In this document: positions 1-7,636 of the stretch, piece by piece
How the letters are laid out: each line of letters opens with the position of its first letter
Position numbering within the stretch: the first letter of the stretch is position 1
Source of the DNA: a virus
IMG/VR virus record: IMGVR_UViG_3300022837_000056
Coordinates: 1-30,244 of that record
Strand: one strand, 5' to 3'
DNA: 30,244 bases
Notes under the pieces: model-generated
What the model was told of the DNA's origin: nothing
The model's input: only the letters and a program-made list of their open reading frames with translations
The model's database searches: none
Program-made: the position numbers and the translations under genes

Positions 1-1
1 T

Positions 2-646
2 TACTTAAATATTAAGTATGATAAAGCCTTCCCAGCTCTTTACTCTAGGATAATCCCAGGTGCCAGCAAGATTAGAACGTACTGCGTATCGTCCTACTAT
101 GGAAGCCCATATGGTGCAGAGTTTTTAGTATTCAATACTACCGATACAGTTATTAGTCTGGATTCAAGCACAAACTCAGCCCTTAGAATTCAAGGTATAA
201 CATTTACTCAGCAGTCTAGTAACGAGCTAACTGTTGACGAATTCTTTAACAAAAAGAGTGATCTTTCAAATCCCGTAATAGAAAATGGTGTAGTCGTTTC
301 TTCACCACTATATTCTAAAGAAAAATTCTTGGACATAAGGAACAGCCGGTCGACGTATGGAAGAAAAGAATTTACCATAGATGCCCCCTACATACAAAGT
401 AGAGACACTGCTAACTCTATGATGAACTGGCTTGCAGAAAAGATCATGGTTCCAAGAAAGTCTTTGGGTCTGAGCGTGTTCTCTTTGCCAACTTTGCAGC
501 TGGGAGATATTGTTAGCGTAAAGTATAGCTCAGATGAAATAGATCAGGTAAGGGAGGATGACCGCTTTGTTATTTACCAAATAGATCATTCCAGGTCTAG
601 CGGGTCCGTAGAGATGTCAATATACTTAAGTGAGGTAAAGTCCTAA
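2..646 (+). CDS. Tail/baseplate-type structural protein, C-terminal part (cut by left edge)
   Basis: An open frame runs from the left edge without a stop to TAA at 644-646; the start lies outside the window. About 214 residues are visible. A TTG at 329 could be read as a start, but the upstream sequence is coding-like in the same frame (beginning YLNIKYDKAFPAL), so I treat the whole stretch as one truncated gene. The protein is rich in Ser, Thr, Asn and beta-prone segments, without signal peptide or membrane segment. The segment LGLSVFSLPTLQLGDIVSV near the end resembles a beta-rich domain of siphovirus tail or baseplate proteins. It overlaps the next gene by one base (TAATG) and heads a run of structural genes, which is the main reason for the call. 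The exact role is not known. Confidence 0.55.
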   Translation, partial: YLNIKYDKAFPALYSRIIPGASKIRTYCVSSYYGSPYGAEFLVFNTTDTVISLDSSTNSALRIQGITFTQQSSNELTVDEFFNKKSDLSNPVIENGVVVSSPLYSKEKFLDIRNSRSTYGRKEFTIDAPYIQSRDTANSMMNWLAEKIMVPRKSLGLSVFSLPTLQLGDIVSVKYSSDEIDQVREDDRFVIYQIDHSRSSGSVEMSIYLSEVKS

Positions 647-1164
647 TGGTTCAACCAAAAGCAAATCAAGCTTCGAGGGTAGTCAATGTGGGGTCAGCGA
701 ATACAGCGGTAAAGATCCCAGAACTTTATAACGTAGATATTAACACTGATGTGGTGCCGGAGTCTGTTCTAGAGTTTCTGCTTTTTGAGCAGATAGCTGG
801 ACAAGAGCTCCTGCTAACTTCTAGGACAGATCTTCTTAACGGGCAGAACGTATCCTATGGCGTTATCAGCAACCTAACGGATCTGCAGCTAGACTATTCT
901 CCGTCAAACATTCTAGCAGTGCCAAACACCTTACCAGACTTATTTAAAGTTTATGGTCTAGTTCTTGAGAGTTACGTCCCCGTTTTGGATTTACAGTCTG
1001 GTGGGCCTCTGTCAGGCAACGAATCCCCGAATGCATACATAGACTTGGGAGATGAGTCCACTACAAAGAATCAGCTTATCATAGAGTTTAAAAATATGCA
1101 GTCTAATTACGATGTGGAAATTCAGGTCCTTTCTTCTGGTATAATTGAAGATACCGTAATATAA
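646..1164 (+). CDS. Putative tail/baseplate protein
   Basis: 172 residues; ATG at 646 overlaps the previous stop (TAATG), suggesting translational coupling. I do not recognise a named domain. The sequence is acidic to neutral, beta-prone, with no signal peptide or transmembrane segment and no cysteine. The middle carries an NGQNVSYG-type turn region and the C-terminal third (around YDVEIQVLSSG) alternates hydrophobic residues as in a beta-sandwich. It lies between a tail-like gene and the 385-residue gene at 1181, so a structural role in the tail tip is likely by position only. Confidence 0.45.
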   Translation: MVQPKANQASRVVNVGSANTAVKIPELYNVDINTDVVPESVLEFLLFEQIAGQELLLTSRTDLLNGQNVSYGVISNLTDLQLDYSPSNILAVPNTLPDLFKVYGLVLESYVPVLDLQSGGPLSGNESPNAYIDLGDESTTKNQLIIEFKNMQSNYDVEIQVLSSGIIEDTVI

Positions 1165-1180
1165 AGCAAAGAGAGTTAAG

Positions 1181-2338
1181 ATGATTACAGATAAAGGGAA
1201 AGAAATATTTGGAAAGTACCTGGTAGGTTCTGCACCAGCGTATGCTTCTTACATTGCCATTGGCTGCGGGGCTGCCCCTAACCCCAGTGGATACGAGACA
1301 ACAGCCGGAGACCTTTCAGCTTGGCCCCAGAAGACTAGCCTAGACTTCGAGATGTTCAGGGTTCCGATAACCTCTAGAGGATTCGTGCAAGACGAAGATG
1401 GAAACTCTCAGGTTGTGTTTTCAGCAGAGGTGCCTACCACAGAACGATATGAAATTACAGAAGTCGGAATATTTTCTGCATCCTCCAACCCTTCCTCTGT
1501 TGGTTACGATAGCAGAACTCTTTATGCTTTTACAAGGGAAGAGCCTTGGAAGTACCTGGAAGCAGCTCTATTTACAGAGGACCAACCTTTAGATAATCTG
1601 TCTGCGTCAAAGGATCTGTCTCTTAGCTTTCGTGATAATCCAGCTATTCAGACTAATGCTACTAACAGAATGTTCAGAGCCGAAAGAGTTGTTCGTTCCG
1701 AGCAATCAAGATACTTTAACAACATGATTATGTTGTCTAGTAATTTTTCTGACTTGTCGGATTCTTCGTCAATTGCTGGGGAATGGGATTTGACGGACCA
1801 AGATAAGATATCACTTGCAACATCAGTAGACCTGTCCAGGAACTCTCCCCTTGACCAGGTTAAGCTAGCCCTATCCGTTGTTGATGTAGACGGAACAGCT
1901 GGGGTTGCCCCAAACAGGGTAAGGGTTACCTTAGAATTCACTACGGTTAACAGTGGTGGATCCTTTAGGTTAGACTTTGAGTCTGAGGTTGGAGCTTTTT
2001 CACCCAGTAGGTATAGAGTGTTAGAGCAAAGTATCGGTGAAGGCAAGACCTATGGGACATTCCTTTGGTCTGCTGTGAACAACGTTAACATTTATGCTGC
2101 GGCTGTTGATGAGTTCGGGGAAGTTATTGTTGAGGCAGGAACTGACTTACCATATTACTACATTGCCCTAGACGCTATTCGCCTAGAAAACATTGGATCT
2201 AAGAATCCACTGTATGCAATGACAGGATACACTGTTATAGAGAACACGGAAAACGGTGTTGCTCGTCCCATAGTTAAGTTACCAAATACATCGGCTATGG
2301 TTGAGTTTAGGTTGGGTGTAGGAGTCTTTAATGGCTAA
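1181..2338 (+). CDS. Putative tail fibre/baseplate protein
   Basis: 385 residues; ATG 1181 is preceded by a purine-rich AAAGAGAG site. The N-terminal 120 residues (MITDKGKEIFGKYLVG, then IAIGCG, then YEITEVGIFSA) resemble the N-terminal attachment part seen in phage tail-fibre and tail-collar proteins, where an IxxIGxG segment and an EITEVGLF-like segment are common. The remainder is beta-rich and has a lectin- or jelly-roll-like look (IRLENIGSKNPLYAMTGYTVIEN near the end), so it may carry the receptor-contacting part. It overlaps the next gene by eight bases. Family resemblance is from memory of such motifs; no catalytic residues are evident. Confidence 0.5.
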   Translation: MITDKGKEIFGKYLVGSAPAYASYIAIGCGAAPNPSGYETTAGDLSAWPQKTSLDFEMFRVPITSRGFVQDEDGNSQVVFSAEVPTTERYEITEVGIFSASSNPSSVGYDSRTLYAFTREEPWKYLEAALFTEDQPLDNLSASKDLSLSFRDNPAIQTNATNRMFRAERVVRSEQSRYFNNMIMLSSNFSDLSDSSSIAGEWDLTDQDKISLATSVDLSRNSPLDQVKLALSVVDVDGTAGVAPNRVRVTLEFTTVNSGGSFRLDFESEVGAFSPSRYRVLEQSIGEGKTYGTFLWSAVNNVNIYAAAVDEFGEVIVEAGTDLPYYYIALDAIRLENIGSKNPLYAMTGYTVIENTENGVARPIVKLPNTSAMVEFRLGVGVFNG

Positions 2339-2777
2339 TGGAAGAATATTACTAGGACCAGCTTCTTGGGTCGTAAATGAAGACCACGAAGTAAGCTTTA
2401 GGTATCGGGTTGTGACAAATGACTTAAACGTTAGGTCTGCATTTTCTCCGACATATGTAGTGGCCGTTCCAGCAGTTGCAGAAATATTCAACACAATAGA
2501 TTATGGAATAAGCTCTAGAGCTATCGGCTCTCAAAACCTAGTAGACATCGTGTGGTCCTTATTGCCCAGGTATGACAATATGCCTTATTACGTATTTATT
2601 AAAGCCCCTGGGGCAACAGACTTCTCTTATCTTAAATTAACTTACGAAACATCCTTCTCACACATCCTTCCAGCCTCGAGCCCCACGGGTGTCTACAATT
2701 TTACAGTGACAATGCCGACAACTGGCAAAACAGCTTTAGCAAATGCAATACTTTTTTCAGCCACAATAACGATTTAA
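2331..2777 (+). CDS. Small structural protein of the tail module, unknown
   Basis: 148 residues, ATG 2331 inside the end of the previous gene. The sequence starts MANGRILLGPASWVVN and has a Tyr/Val/Thr-rich beta pattern throughout, with a possible fibronectin-III-like or Ig-like shape (VVTNDLNVRSAFSPTYVV, then FTVTMPTTGK). No cysteine, signal or membrane segment. The tight overlap with the gene before it and the location in the tail block suggest a tail-tip or fibre component; no specific family recognised. Confidence 0.45.
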   Translation: MANGRILLGPASWVVNEDHEVSFRYRVVTNDLNVRSAFSPTYVVAVPAVAEIFNTIDYGISSRAIGSQNLVDIVWSLLPRYDNMPYYVFIKAPGATDFSYLKLTYETSFSHILPASSPTGVYNFTVTMPTTGKTALANAILFSATITI

Positions 2778-2786
2778 TGGTATACT
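2778..2786 (+). promoter_or_regulatory. Possible extended -10 promoter (TGGTATACT)
   Basis: TGG followed by TATACT at 2781-2786, an extended -10 element. No convincing -35 is seen. The predicted start of transcription is near 2793, only about three bases before the ATG at 2796, while an AGGAG ribosome-binding site at 2787-2791 would be lost from that transcript. It may therefore serve a near-leaderless message, or the AGGAG may be used on read-through transcripts. Confidence 0.35.
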
Positions 2787-2795
2787 AGGAGAACT

Positions 2796-3242
2796 ATGGC
2801 AAAGATTCCAACACCAGACAGAGGTCAGCCTCTAGATGTTTCTTACATCTACCAGATGGCTACGGCTATTAATGAGCTATCTTCTCAGGTATCGTCTCCT
2901 ACTTACAAGTATGCTTCTATTGACACTTCGAGTGGAACCCAGAACAGTCTGATCTCAAACACAAAGATAGTCGCTGGATCAATAGACATCTACTCAACTC
3001 TGACAGATGTGTCCCCAGGCCTTGCTATTGACAAGTCTTACTCCTTTAACACTGGGGAGTTTAAGTATCCACCGATTGTAACAGCAAGCCCAGTTCTAAC
3101 TTCAAAGTCTGAAAACGGTTCAGACCTTAGCGTTACAATTAAGCAGATCACTACCTCTAGGGTTGATCTTACGGTGACATTCTTTGGAACCGGTAAGGCT
3201 GCCTTGAAGGTAAACCTTATCGCTATTGGCCTACCGCTCTAG
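2796..3242 (+). CDS. Small tail-fibre-like protein, last gene of the tail block
   Basis: 148 residues, ATG 2796 with AGGAG five to nine bases upstream. It begins MAKIPTPDRGQPLDVSYIYQMATAINELSSQV, a short helical start of the type seen at the head of fibre and tip proteins, then a beta-rich domain with alternating hydrophobic residues (FKYPPIVTASPVLTS; VDLTVTFFGTGKAALKVNLIAIGL), resembling the H-type beta domain of phage fibre tips. No cysteines or membrane segments. Last of the structural run before the DNA-metabolism genes begin. Function inferred from position and fold appearance. Confidence 0.45.
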   Translation: MAKIPTPDRGQPLDVSYIYQMATAINELSSQVSSPTYKYASIDTSSGTQNSLISNTKIVAGSIDIYSTLTDVSPGLAIDKSYSFNTGEFKYPPIVTASPVLTSKSENGSDLSVTIKQITTSRVDLTVTFFGTGKAALKVNLIAIGLPL

Positions 3243-3255
3243 TCGTTATCCTACT

Positions 3256-3804
3256 ATGCCTCCCAACCCAAAGCGCGGATACAGGACTCGAGAAGAGTAT
3301 AACGAGGCATCTGTAATACCGGGGAATAAAAAAGTATACTTCTTAAACGGTAAGCTGGTCAGGGCCTATCACATCAACAGGTCCAATGGCATAATGTCTG
3401 TCTACAATATAATCGACGACCAAATAGAGAGCTGTCTTATTAGTGATTTTAAAAAGAATCGTGAGAAGGCATACACTGTAGGTGAAACCGCAGACTTAGT
3501 GAACAGACACAAGAAGTACATGCCATCGCTGATGAAGCGTGAGGAGATCCCCAGGCCTACGGGAAGTCAAAAGGGTGGGGCAACAGGCTGGCAAGTTAGA
3601 AGTTATTATTCAGAGTCACAAGTAAAAGAGATACGAGACATTCTTGCATCTTATCATATGGGTAGGCCAAGAGGTGACGGCCTCCTTACGAACAACATAA
3701 CACCTACGGCCCCAGAGTTGACAAGGCGCATGGGGCATGGTATGCTTACATATACCAAGACAGAAGATGGAAGATTTATTCCTACTTGGTCGGAGAGTAT
3801 TTAA
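3256..3804 (+). CDS. MerR-like helix-turn-helix protein
   Basis: 182 residues from ATG 3256; an in-frame TTG at 3226 would add ten residues but neither start has a clear ribosome-binding site. The N-terminal part (KVYFLNGKLVRAYHIN) looks like a small beta domain. From about residue 75 the order YTVGETADLVNRHKKYMPSLMKR, then EEIPRPTGSQKGG, then RSYYSESQVKEIRDIL is the MerR-type winged helix arrangement (helix-turn-helix, wing, then the Tyr-Ser-x-x-x-Val helix). The C-terminus ends with FIPTWSESI, a tail I associate with a family of actinophage DNA-binding proteins. It lies between the tail and replication genes on the same strand. DNA binding is likely; the target is unknown. Confidence 0.55.
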   Translation: MPPNPKRGYRTREEYNEASVIPGNKKVYFLNGKLVRAYHINRSNGIMSVYNIIDDQIESCLISDFKKNREKAYTVGETADLVNRHKKYMPSLMKREEIPRPTGSQKGGATGWQVRSYYSESQVKEIRDILASYHMGRPRGDGLLTNNITPTAPELTRRMGHGMLTYTKTEDGRFIPTWSESI

Positions 3805-3877
3805 AGACATTTGGGTATTGCATGTCTCCCAGATCTGTGGTACTATATATTACAATAAGTTCTATGAGAGGGACATT

Positions 3878-4087
3878 ATGGAAATCGAAAGTACAAAAAT
3901 AACGGTAGCGTTGGGGTATACCCTAAACCTAGGTAACTTTCAGTCATTGAGAGTAGACATTGGAGTAACAGACTCCAAGCGTGACGGAGAAAATACTGAC
4001 CAAGCCTTCGATCGCATTTACGCATTTGTAGAAAGTAAACTTGGAGATAAGGTTGCTGAGGCATCCCAGGAGCTAGAGACTAAGTAA
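3878..4087 (+). CDS. Small protein, unknown
   Basis: 69 residues. The frame is open from 3737, but ATG 3878 is chosen because it has a purine-rich GAGAGGGA site just upstream and because the preceding part would overlap the gene before it. Sequence begins MEIESTKITVALGYTLNLGNFQSLRVDIGV, a two- to three-strand beta segment, followed by an acidic helix (DQAFDRIYAFVESKLGDKV). No cysteines or membrane segments. The beta-beta-alpha order with GNFQS resembles small proteins often found near replication genes of actinophages, but I cannot name a function. It overlaps the next gene (TAATG). Confidence 0.5.
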   Translation: MEIESTKITVALGYTLNLGNFQSLRVDIGVTDSKRDGENTDQAFDRIYAFVESKLGDKVAEASQELETK

Positions 4088-4395
4088 TGGCAGATCGCAA
4101 GGAGAGGTTCTCCTTGCTCAGCCGATACAGCAAGCATCATACTGCACGTTATGAGCAAAGACCTCAAATCAACCTAAACGTAGAACAGTGGGCAGCCGAT
4201 GCCTTGATCGAGTCATACACTTTACAAGGATGCTATGACCTGCTAGAATATTATTTCGAAGTAGCCCAGAATCCAGCGTGGAAGTATTTTGCCAACTATG
4301 CGCAAGATATCATTTCAAAGCGTGACCAGTACAACCAAGATCTAATCGACAGGAAGCAGCGCAGAGCTGCAGCGAAGAAGTGGTTAAGTGAGTAA
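4087..4395 (+). CDS. Unknown protein upstream of helicase
   Basis: 102 residues; ATG 4087 overlaps the previous stop (TAATG) and the end overlaps the helicase start by eight bases, so all three genes are probably translated together. It is basic at both ends (MADRKERFSLLSRYSKHH; C-terminal RKQRRAAAKKWLSE) with an aromatic, mostly helical middle. The C-terminal helix is strongly positive. Position directly before a replicative helicase is compatible with a loader or accessory role, but this is only an inference; no family recognised. Confidence 0.5.
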   Translation: MADRKERFSLLSRYSKHHTARYEQRPQINLNVEQWAADALIESYTLQGCYDLLEYYFEVAQNPAWKYFANYAQDIISKRDQYNQDLIDRKQRRAAAKKWLSE

Positions 4396-5617
4396 TACAG
4401 AGTCTAAACTAATATCAGCCGTCCTAGAGGACAAGCAGGTGCACGTTTTGCTACAGGCAAACGTGGACAACCTTCTCCGTACCCATAAAGACATCTGGGA
4501 GTTTATACGAACCTACTCCGAGAGGAATGGGTCCGTACCTCCAACTTCAATACTTGTAGAAAAGTTTAGGGACTTTCAGCCTGTCCCAGGAATCGGAACC
4601 ACTAAGTATCACTTGGAGGAGTTGCAGGCAGAGTATCTTAATGATAGCCTAAAGGACATGATCCGAACGGCAGCATCAGATATTCAAAATGGTGAAGGTG
4701 TCAAGGTGTTAGAGTCCCTAATTACTGACACGTCTGCCCTAAAGAAAAACACCTCTGCCATCAGGGACATCGATGCCACAGACATCGAAGACGCTGTTGC
4801 CTATTACGAACATGTCCAAAAGCAAACTGCTCTTGGAGTACAAGGTATTAGAACGGGGCTTCCCGGATTTGACAACTATTTACCAGCAGGAATTACTGCA
4901 GGACAGCTAGGAGTGTTCCTTGCTTATCCCGGTATTGGTAAGTCTTGGCTGTCCCTATACTTTGCGGTACAGGCATGGAAGCTCGGCAAGACTCCTATGG
5001 TAGTAAGCCTAGAGATGAGCGAGACAGAAGTTCGTAACCGTGTGTTTACAATTATGGGCGAAGGTCTTTGGTCTCACAGAAAGCTTTCCGCAGGTGACGT
5101 AGAAGTTGACGACCTTAGAAGGTGGCACAAGAGCAAGCTAGAGGGCAAACCAGAGTTTCACATCATATCAAATGACTCTGGTGGGGAAGTTACTCCATCG
5201 GTTCTTCGAGGAAAGATTGACCAGTACAAGCCAGACTTCATTATCGTTGATTACCTACAGCTGATGTCTCCTAATCAAAAATCTGAGAATGAGACTGTTA
5301 GGATGAAGAATCTTTCTCGTGAGCTAAAGCTAATGGCCATCTCTGAGGAGATACCTATCTTAGCCATATCCTCAGCAACCCCTGACGACGTCACCAAGCT
5401 AGATACAGTTCCAACCCTAGGACAGACAGCCTGGAGCCGTCAGATCGCTTACGACGCCGACTGGGTGCTTGCCCTGGGCCGAGCTGCAAACTCTGATGTA
5501 ATCGAATGCGTATTTAGGAAAAACCGTAATGGGTTTATGGGAGAGTTCCTTGTTCAGGCAGACTTTGACAAGGGGTGGTACAAGTACAAGGACTACGAAG
5601 GTGGAAGCTCTTCGTAG
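4388..5617 (+). CDS. dnaB: DnaB-like replicative DNA helicase
   Basis: 409 residues from GTG 4388 (overlaps the previous gene). A short helical N-terminal part (about 1-130) is followed by a RecA-like motor domain. Walker A is AYPGIGKS at residues 179-186; the next segment, MVVSLEMSETEVRNRV, matches motif H1a of the DnaB family; Walker B is IIVDYLQLM; the later SRELKLMAISEEIPILAIS and the WSRQIAYDADWVLAL segments match H3/H4. It would be the hexameric helicase that unwinds the phage replication fork and partners the primase encoded downstream at 5904. Slightly shorter than cellular DnaB, mainly in the N-terminal domain. The fold is certain; the replicative role follows from the neighbours. 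Confidence 0.9.
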   Translation: MSNTESKLISAVLEDKQVHVLLQANVDNLLRTHKDIWEFIRTYSERNGSVPPTSILVEKFRDFQPVPGIGTTKYHLEELQAEYLNDSLKDMIRTAASDIQNGEGVKVLESLITDTSALKKNTSAIRDIDATDIEDAVAYYEHVQKQTALGVQGIRTGLPGFDNYLPAGITAGQLGVFLAYPGIGKSWLSLYFAVQAWKLGKTPMVVSLEMSETEVRNRVFTIMGEGLWSHRKLSAGDVEVDDLRRWHKSKLEGKPEFHIISNDSGGEVTPSVLRGKIDQYKPDFIIVDYLQLMSPNQKSENETVRMKNLSRELKLMAISEEIPILAISSATPDDVTKLDTVPTLGQTAWSRQIAYDADWVLALGRAANSDVIECVFRKNRNGFMGEFLVQADFDKGWYKYKDYEGGSSS

Positions 5618-5646
5618 TAGATCTATCAATTTTCAAAGATGTCTAG

Positions 5647-5652
5647 TATAAT
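5647..5652 (+). promoter_or_regulatory. -10 element placing the transcript start on the next ATG
   Basis: A consensus TATAAT. Counting its last T as -7 puts +1 on 5659, exactly the A of the next gene's ATG, so the product would be a leaderless mRNA, a common mode in Actinobacteria. No clear -35 hexamer at the usual distance (TTTTCAAA lies nearby). Confidence 0.5.
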
Positions 5653-5658
5653 ATATGT

Positions 5659-5991
5659 ATGGGAAGTTATCATCACAAAGCTATAAAGAGTTTTAACATT
5701 AGTGGAGAGATCTACGACGACTCTGCAATAATAAGACTGCGAGATGAATACTCTAGAATATTGCATACAGGTATGAGACTTTCTGGATACGTTCCAAGGC
5801 TAGACATTTTAGAAGATTTCACAATAGAATACGAAGAAGCAACTTTAATATTTAAATTTAAGCTAACAATATATGGTTCATACATAGGAAAGAAAAAAAG
5901 CGAATGGGTGATGGGATTAAACGGTACAGCTCCAGTCTATACTCAGAGGAGCAAGTCAAGCGAGTTATTACGGGATCCGGCCTCACCATAG
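5659..5991 (+). CDS. Unknown small protein, AT-rich, probably leaderless
   Basis: 110 residues, ATG 5659 directly at the predicted transcription start, with no ribosome-binding site. No family recognised. The sequence starts MGSYHHKAIKSFNISG and its central part (FTIEYEEATLIFKFKLTIYG) has clear beta-strand alternation. The codons are richer in ATA, TTA and AAT than those of the helicase before it. The last 88 bases overlap the primase gene in another frame, an unusually long overlap for this genome, and the C-terminal residues after about position 80 look low in quality; the true functional part may end before the overlap. The gene is plausible but not certain. Confidence 0.5.
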   Translation: MGSYHHKAIKSFNISGEIYDDSAIIRLRDEYSRILHTGMRLSGYVPRLDILEDFTIEYEEATLIFKFKLTIYGSYIGKKKSEWVMGLNGTAPVYTQRSKSSELLRDPASP

Positions 5992-6848
5992 AAGGCGAAG
6001 TCGATATTGACTTCCTACTGTTCTGCCCATTTCACCCAAACCATCGAACTCCAGCTGGAGAAATTGATAAATCCAAGGGCACGTTCTTTTGTTTCTCCTG
6101 TCACAAAGTCGCAGACTTAACAGAGTTTGTTATGCACACAACCGGAAGGACTTACTTCGAGTCCGCTAGGTTTATTAAAAGTAAAGAGACTGAGACTAAC
6201 ATAGAGGCAGAGGTGCAGAGGGCTCTTACAGAGCGACCAGAGTACGTGCCTTTCGATGAGGTTACTATTCAGCGCCTTTCTCAGCAGGCACTAGATTCCC
6301 CAAGGGCGGTCAACTATTACCTTGGCAGGAATATATCTAAAGAGTCCATGGAAACTTTTAAGCTTGGGTTTTCGGAGAAGCAAGACATGGTCACGATACC
6401 TGTGCATGCCCCCAACGGGATGCCTGTAGGTTTTGTTGGTAGGTCTATAGAGGGCAAAGAATTTAAGAACACCCCAAAACTTCCCAAAGGCAAAGTCCTG
6501 TTCAACCTGCATCGCGTAAAAAACGCAGATAAGATTTATGTTGTGGAGTCCTCATTTGATGCGATAAGACTACATCAATGTGATTTTCCAGCGGTAGCTA
6601 CGTTGGGATCAAATGTATCCAACATACAAACAGACCTACTACAAAAATACTTCAATAACGTAATAGTTATTGCTGATAATGATGAAGCAGGCGGAAACAT
6701 GAAAGACAGGATAATTAAAAAACTTGGCTCTAGAGTATCCGTAATACAGTTAGAAAAGCAATACAAAGATATAGGCGATATGTCAGATAACGATATAAGA
6801 AACTTAGAGTATTCGTTTGACAAATCAATAGCCAGCATGCTAACATAA
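5904..6848 (+). CDS. dnaG: DnaG-type DNA primase
   Basis: 314 residues from ATG 5904, with AGGAAAGA ten bases upstream. The N-terminus holds a CHC2 zinc ribbon: C41, H44, C63 and C66 (CPFH then CFSC). The TOPRIM domain follows: VVESSFDAIRL supplies the acidic residue of motif one, VATLGSN the following strand, and VIADNDEAG the DxD motif. It lacks the long C-terminal helicase-binding domain of cellular DnaG (about 580 residues in E. coli), as usual for phage primases. It would synthesise RNA primers for the DnaE-type polymerase at 7637 and work with the helicase at 4388. The last 250 bases are noticeably AT-rich, as is the gene before it. Confidence 0.88.
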   Translation: MGDGIKRYSSSLYSEEQVKRVITGSGLTIEGEVDIDFLLFCPFHPNHRTPAGEIDKSKGTFFCFSCHKVADLTEFVMHTTGRTYFESARFIKSKETETNIEAEVQRALTERPEYVPFDEVTIQRLSQQALDSPRAVNYYLGRNISKESMETFKLGFSEKQDMVTIPVHAPNGMPVGFVGRSIEGKEFKNTPKLPKGKVLFNLHRVKNADKIYVVESSFDAIRLHQCDFPAVATLGSNVSNIQTDLLQKYFNNVIVIADNDEAGGNMKDRIIKKLGSRVSVIQLEKQYKDIGDMSDNDIRNLEYSFDKSIASMLT

Positions 6849-6873
6849 TACATACAAACAAGGAGAACAAAAC

Positions 6874-7530
6874 ATGAGCATTACAAGAGGACTAAAAGAC
6901 ATCAACGCACTACTAGACAAGCCGAAGTATGAATCTAACGGAGAGAAGGTTCGATGGCTTAAGCTTGTAGACGGACAGTCAGCAAAGATTCGATTCATCG
7001 AAGAGCTGGACGAAGAGTCCGCAGGTTACGCCGAGGGCAGGGGTCTTGCAATCGTCGTTAAGGAGCACACAAATCCAAAGGACTACAAGCGCAAGGCTTT
7101 GGACACCATGGACTCTGAGGGTCGTGACTGGGCAGAAGAGATGAGCCGCAAGGATCCCAAGGCAGGCTGGAAAGCCCGTCTACGCTTCTACTGTAACGTC
7201 CTTGTGGATGACGGTCTCGAGCCTCCATACGTTGCTGTGTGGTCCCAGGGTGTCGGCAAGCAGTCGGCATTCAACAACCTTAGAGAGTACGCTTTGGAAA
7301 CTGGCAGTATCTCTAACATGTCATGGAAGATCAAGAGAAACGGTCAGGGAACAGAGACTAGCTACACTCTGATCCCCACAGCACCAGACTCTGAGCCATT
7401 CGACTGGTCAGGACATGAGCCTTTCGATTTGGAGAAGGTCGTAAGACACGTACCTTATTCAGAGCAGGAAAGTTTCTACCTTGGGTTTGACGGCCCATCC
7501 TCTGTAACTGCAACCAACATAGACTGGTAA
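6874..7530 (+). CDS. Probable single-stranded DNA-binding protein
   Basis: 218 residues; ATG 6874 preceded by AAGGAGAA at a good distance, probably highly translated. The N-terminus MSITRGLKDINALLDK is short and helical, followed by a beta-rich core (VRWLKLVDGQSAKIRFIEEL; WKARLRFYCNVLVDD; PPYVAVWSQGVGKQ; ETSYTLIPTAPDSEP), the layout seen in gp32-like OB-fold ssDNA-binding proteins of many phages. No zinc-binding cysteine cluster (a single Cys), unlike T4 gp32. It sits between primase and polymerase and is followed by a strong terminator. Function is inferred from fold appearance and context; a structural role at the fork other than SSB cannot be excluded. Confidence 0.55.
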   Translation: MSITRGLKDINALLDKPKYESNGEKVRWLKLVDGQSAKIRFIEELDEESAGYAEGRGLAIVVKEHTNPKDYKRKALDTMDSEGRDWAEEMSRKDPKAGWKARLRFYCNVLVDDGLEPPYVAVWSQGVGKQSAFNNLREYALETGSISNMSWKIKRNGQGTETSYTLIPTAPDSEPFDWSGHEPFDLEKVVRHVPYSEQESFYLGFDGPSSVTATNIDW

Positions 7531-7538
7531 TTTATATT

Positions 7539-7570
7539 GGGAGGGGTGGCCACTCGCTGCCCCTCCTTTT
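7539..7570 (+). terminator. Rho-independent terminator after the SSB-like gene
   Basis: GGAGGGG (7540-7546) pairs with CCCCTCC (7560-7566), a seven-base GC-rich stem with a 13-base loop, followed by TTTT. It lies nine bases after the stop codon and just before a new promoter, so it separates the helicase-primase-SSB unit from the polymerase unit. Confidence 0.8.
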
Positions 7571-7581
7571 ACACACCCCTA

Positions 7582-7610
7582 TTGACATCACGCGCTCACT
7601 GTGCAATAAT
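7582..7610 (+). promoter_or_regulatory. Sigma70-type promoter for the polymerase operon
   Basis: TTGACA at 7582-7587, a 17-base spacer and AATAAT at 7605-7610. Transcription should start near 7617, giving a 20-base leader with an AGAGG ribosome-binding site before ATG 7637. This is one of two textbook -35/-10 pairs in the window. Confidence 0.75.
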
Positions 7611-7636
7611 TATTGTACGCATAACAGAGGATCTTA

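Noticed and set aside
1648-2046. 132-codon frame on the minus strand inside the 1181-2338 gene
   Set aside because: Fully antisense to a well-formed tail gene; no ribosome-binding site or promoter; shadow frame.
3737-3877. Upstream extension of the 69-residue gene to 3737
   Set aside because: It would overlap the MerR-like gene; ATG 3878 has a proper ribosome-binding site.
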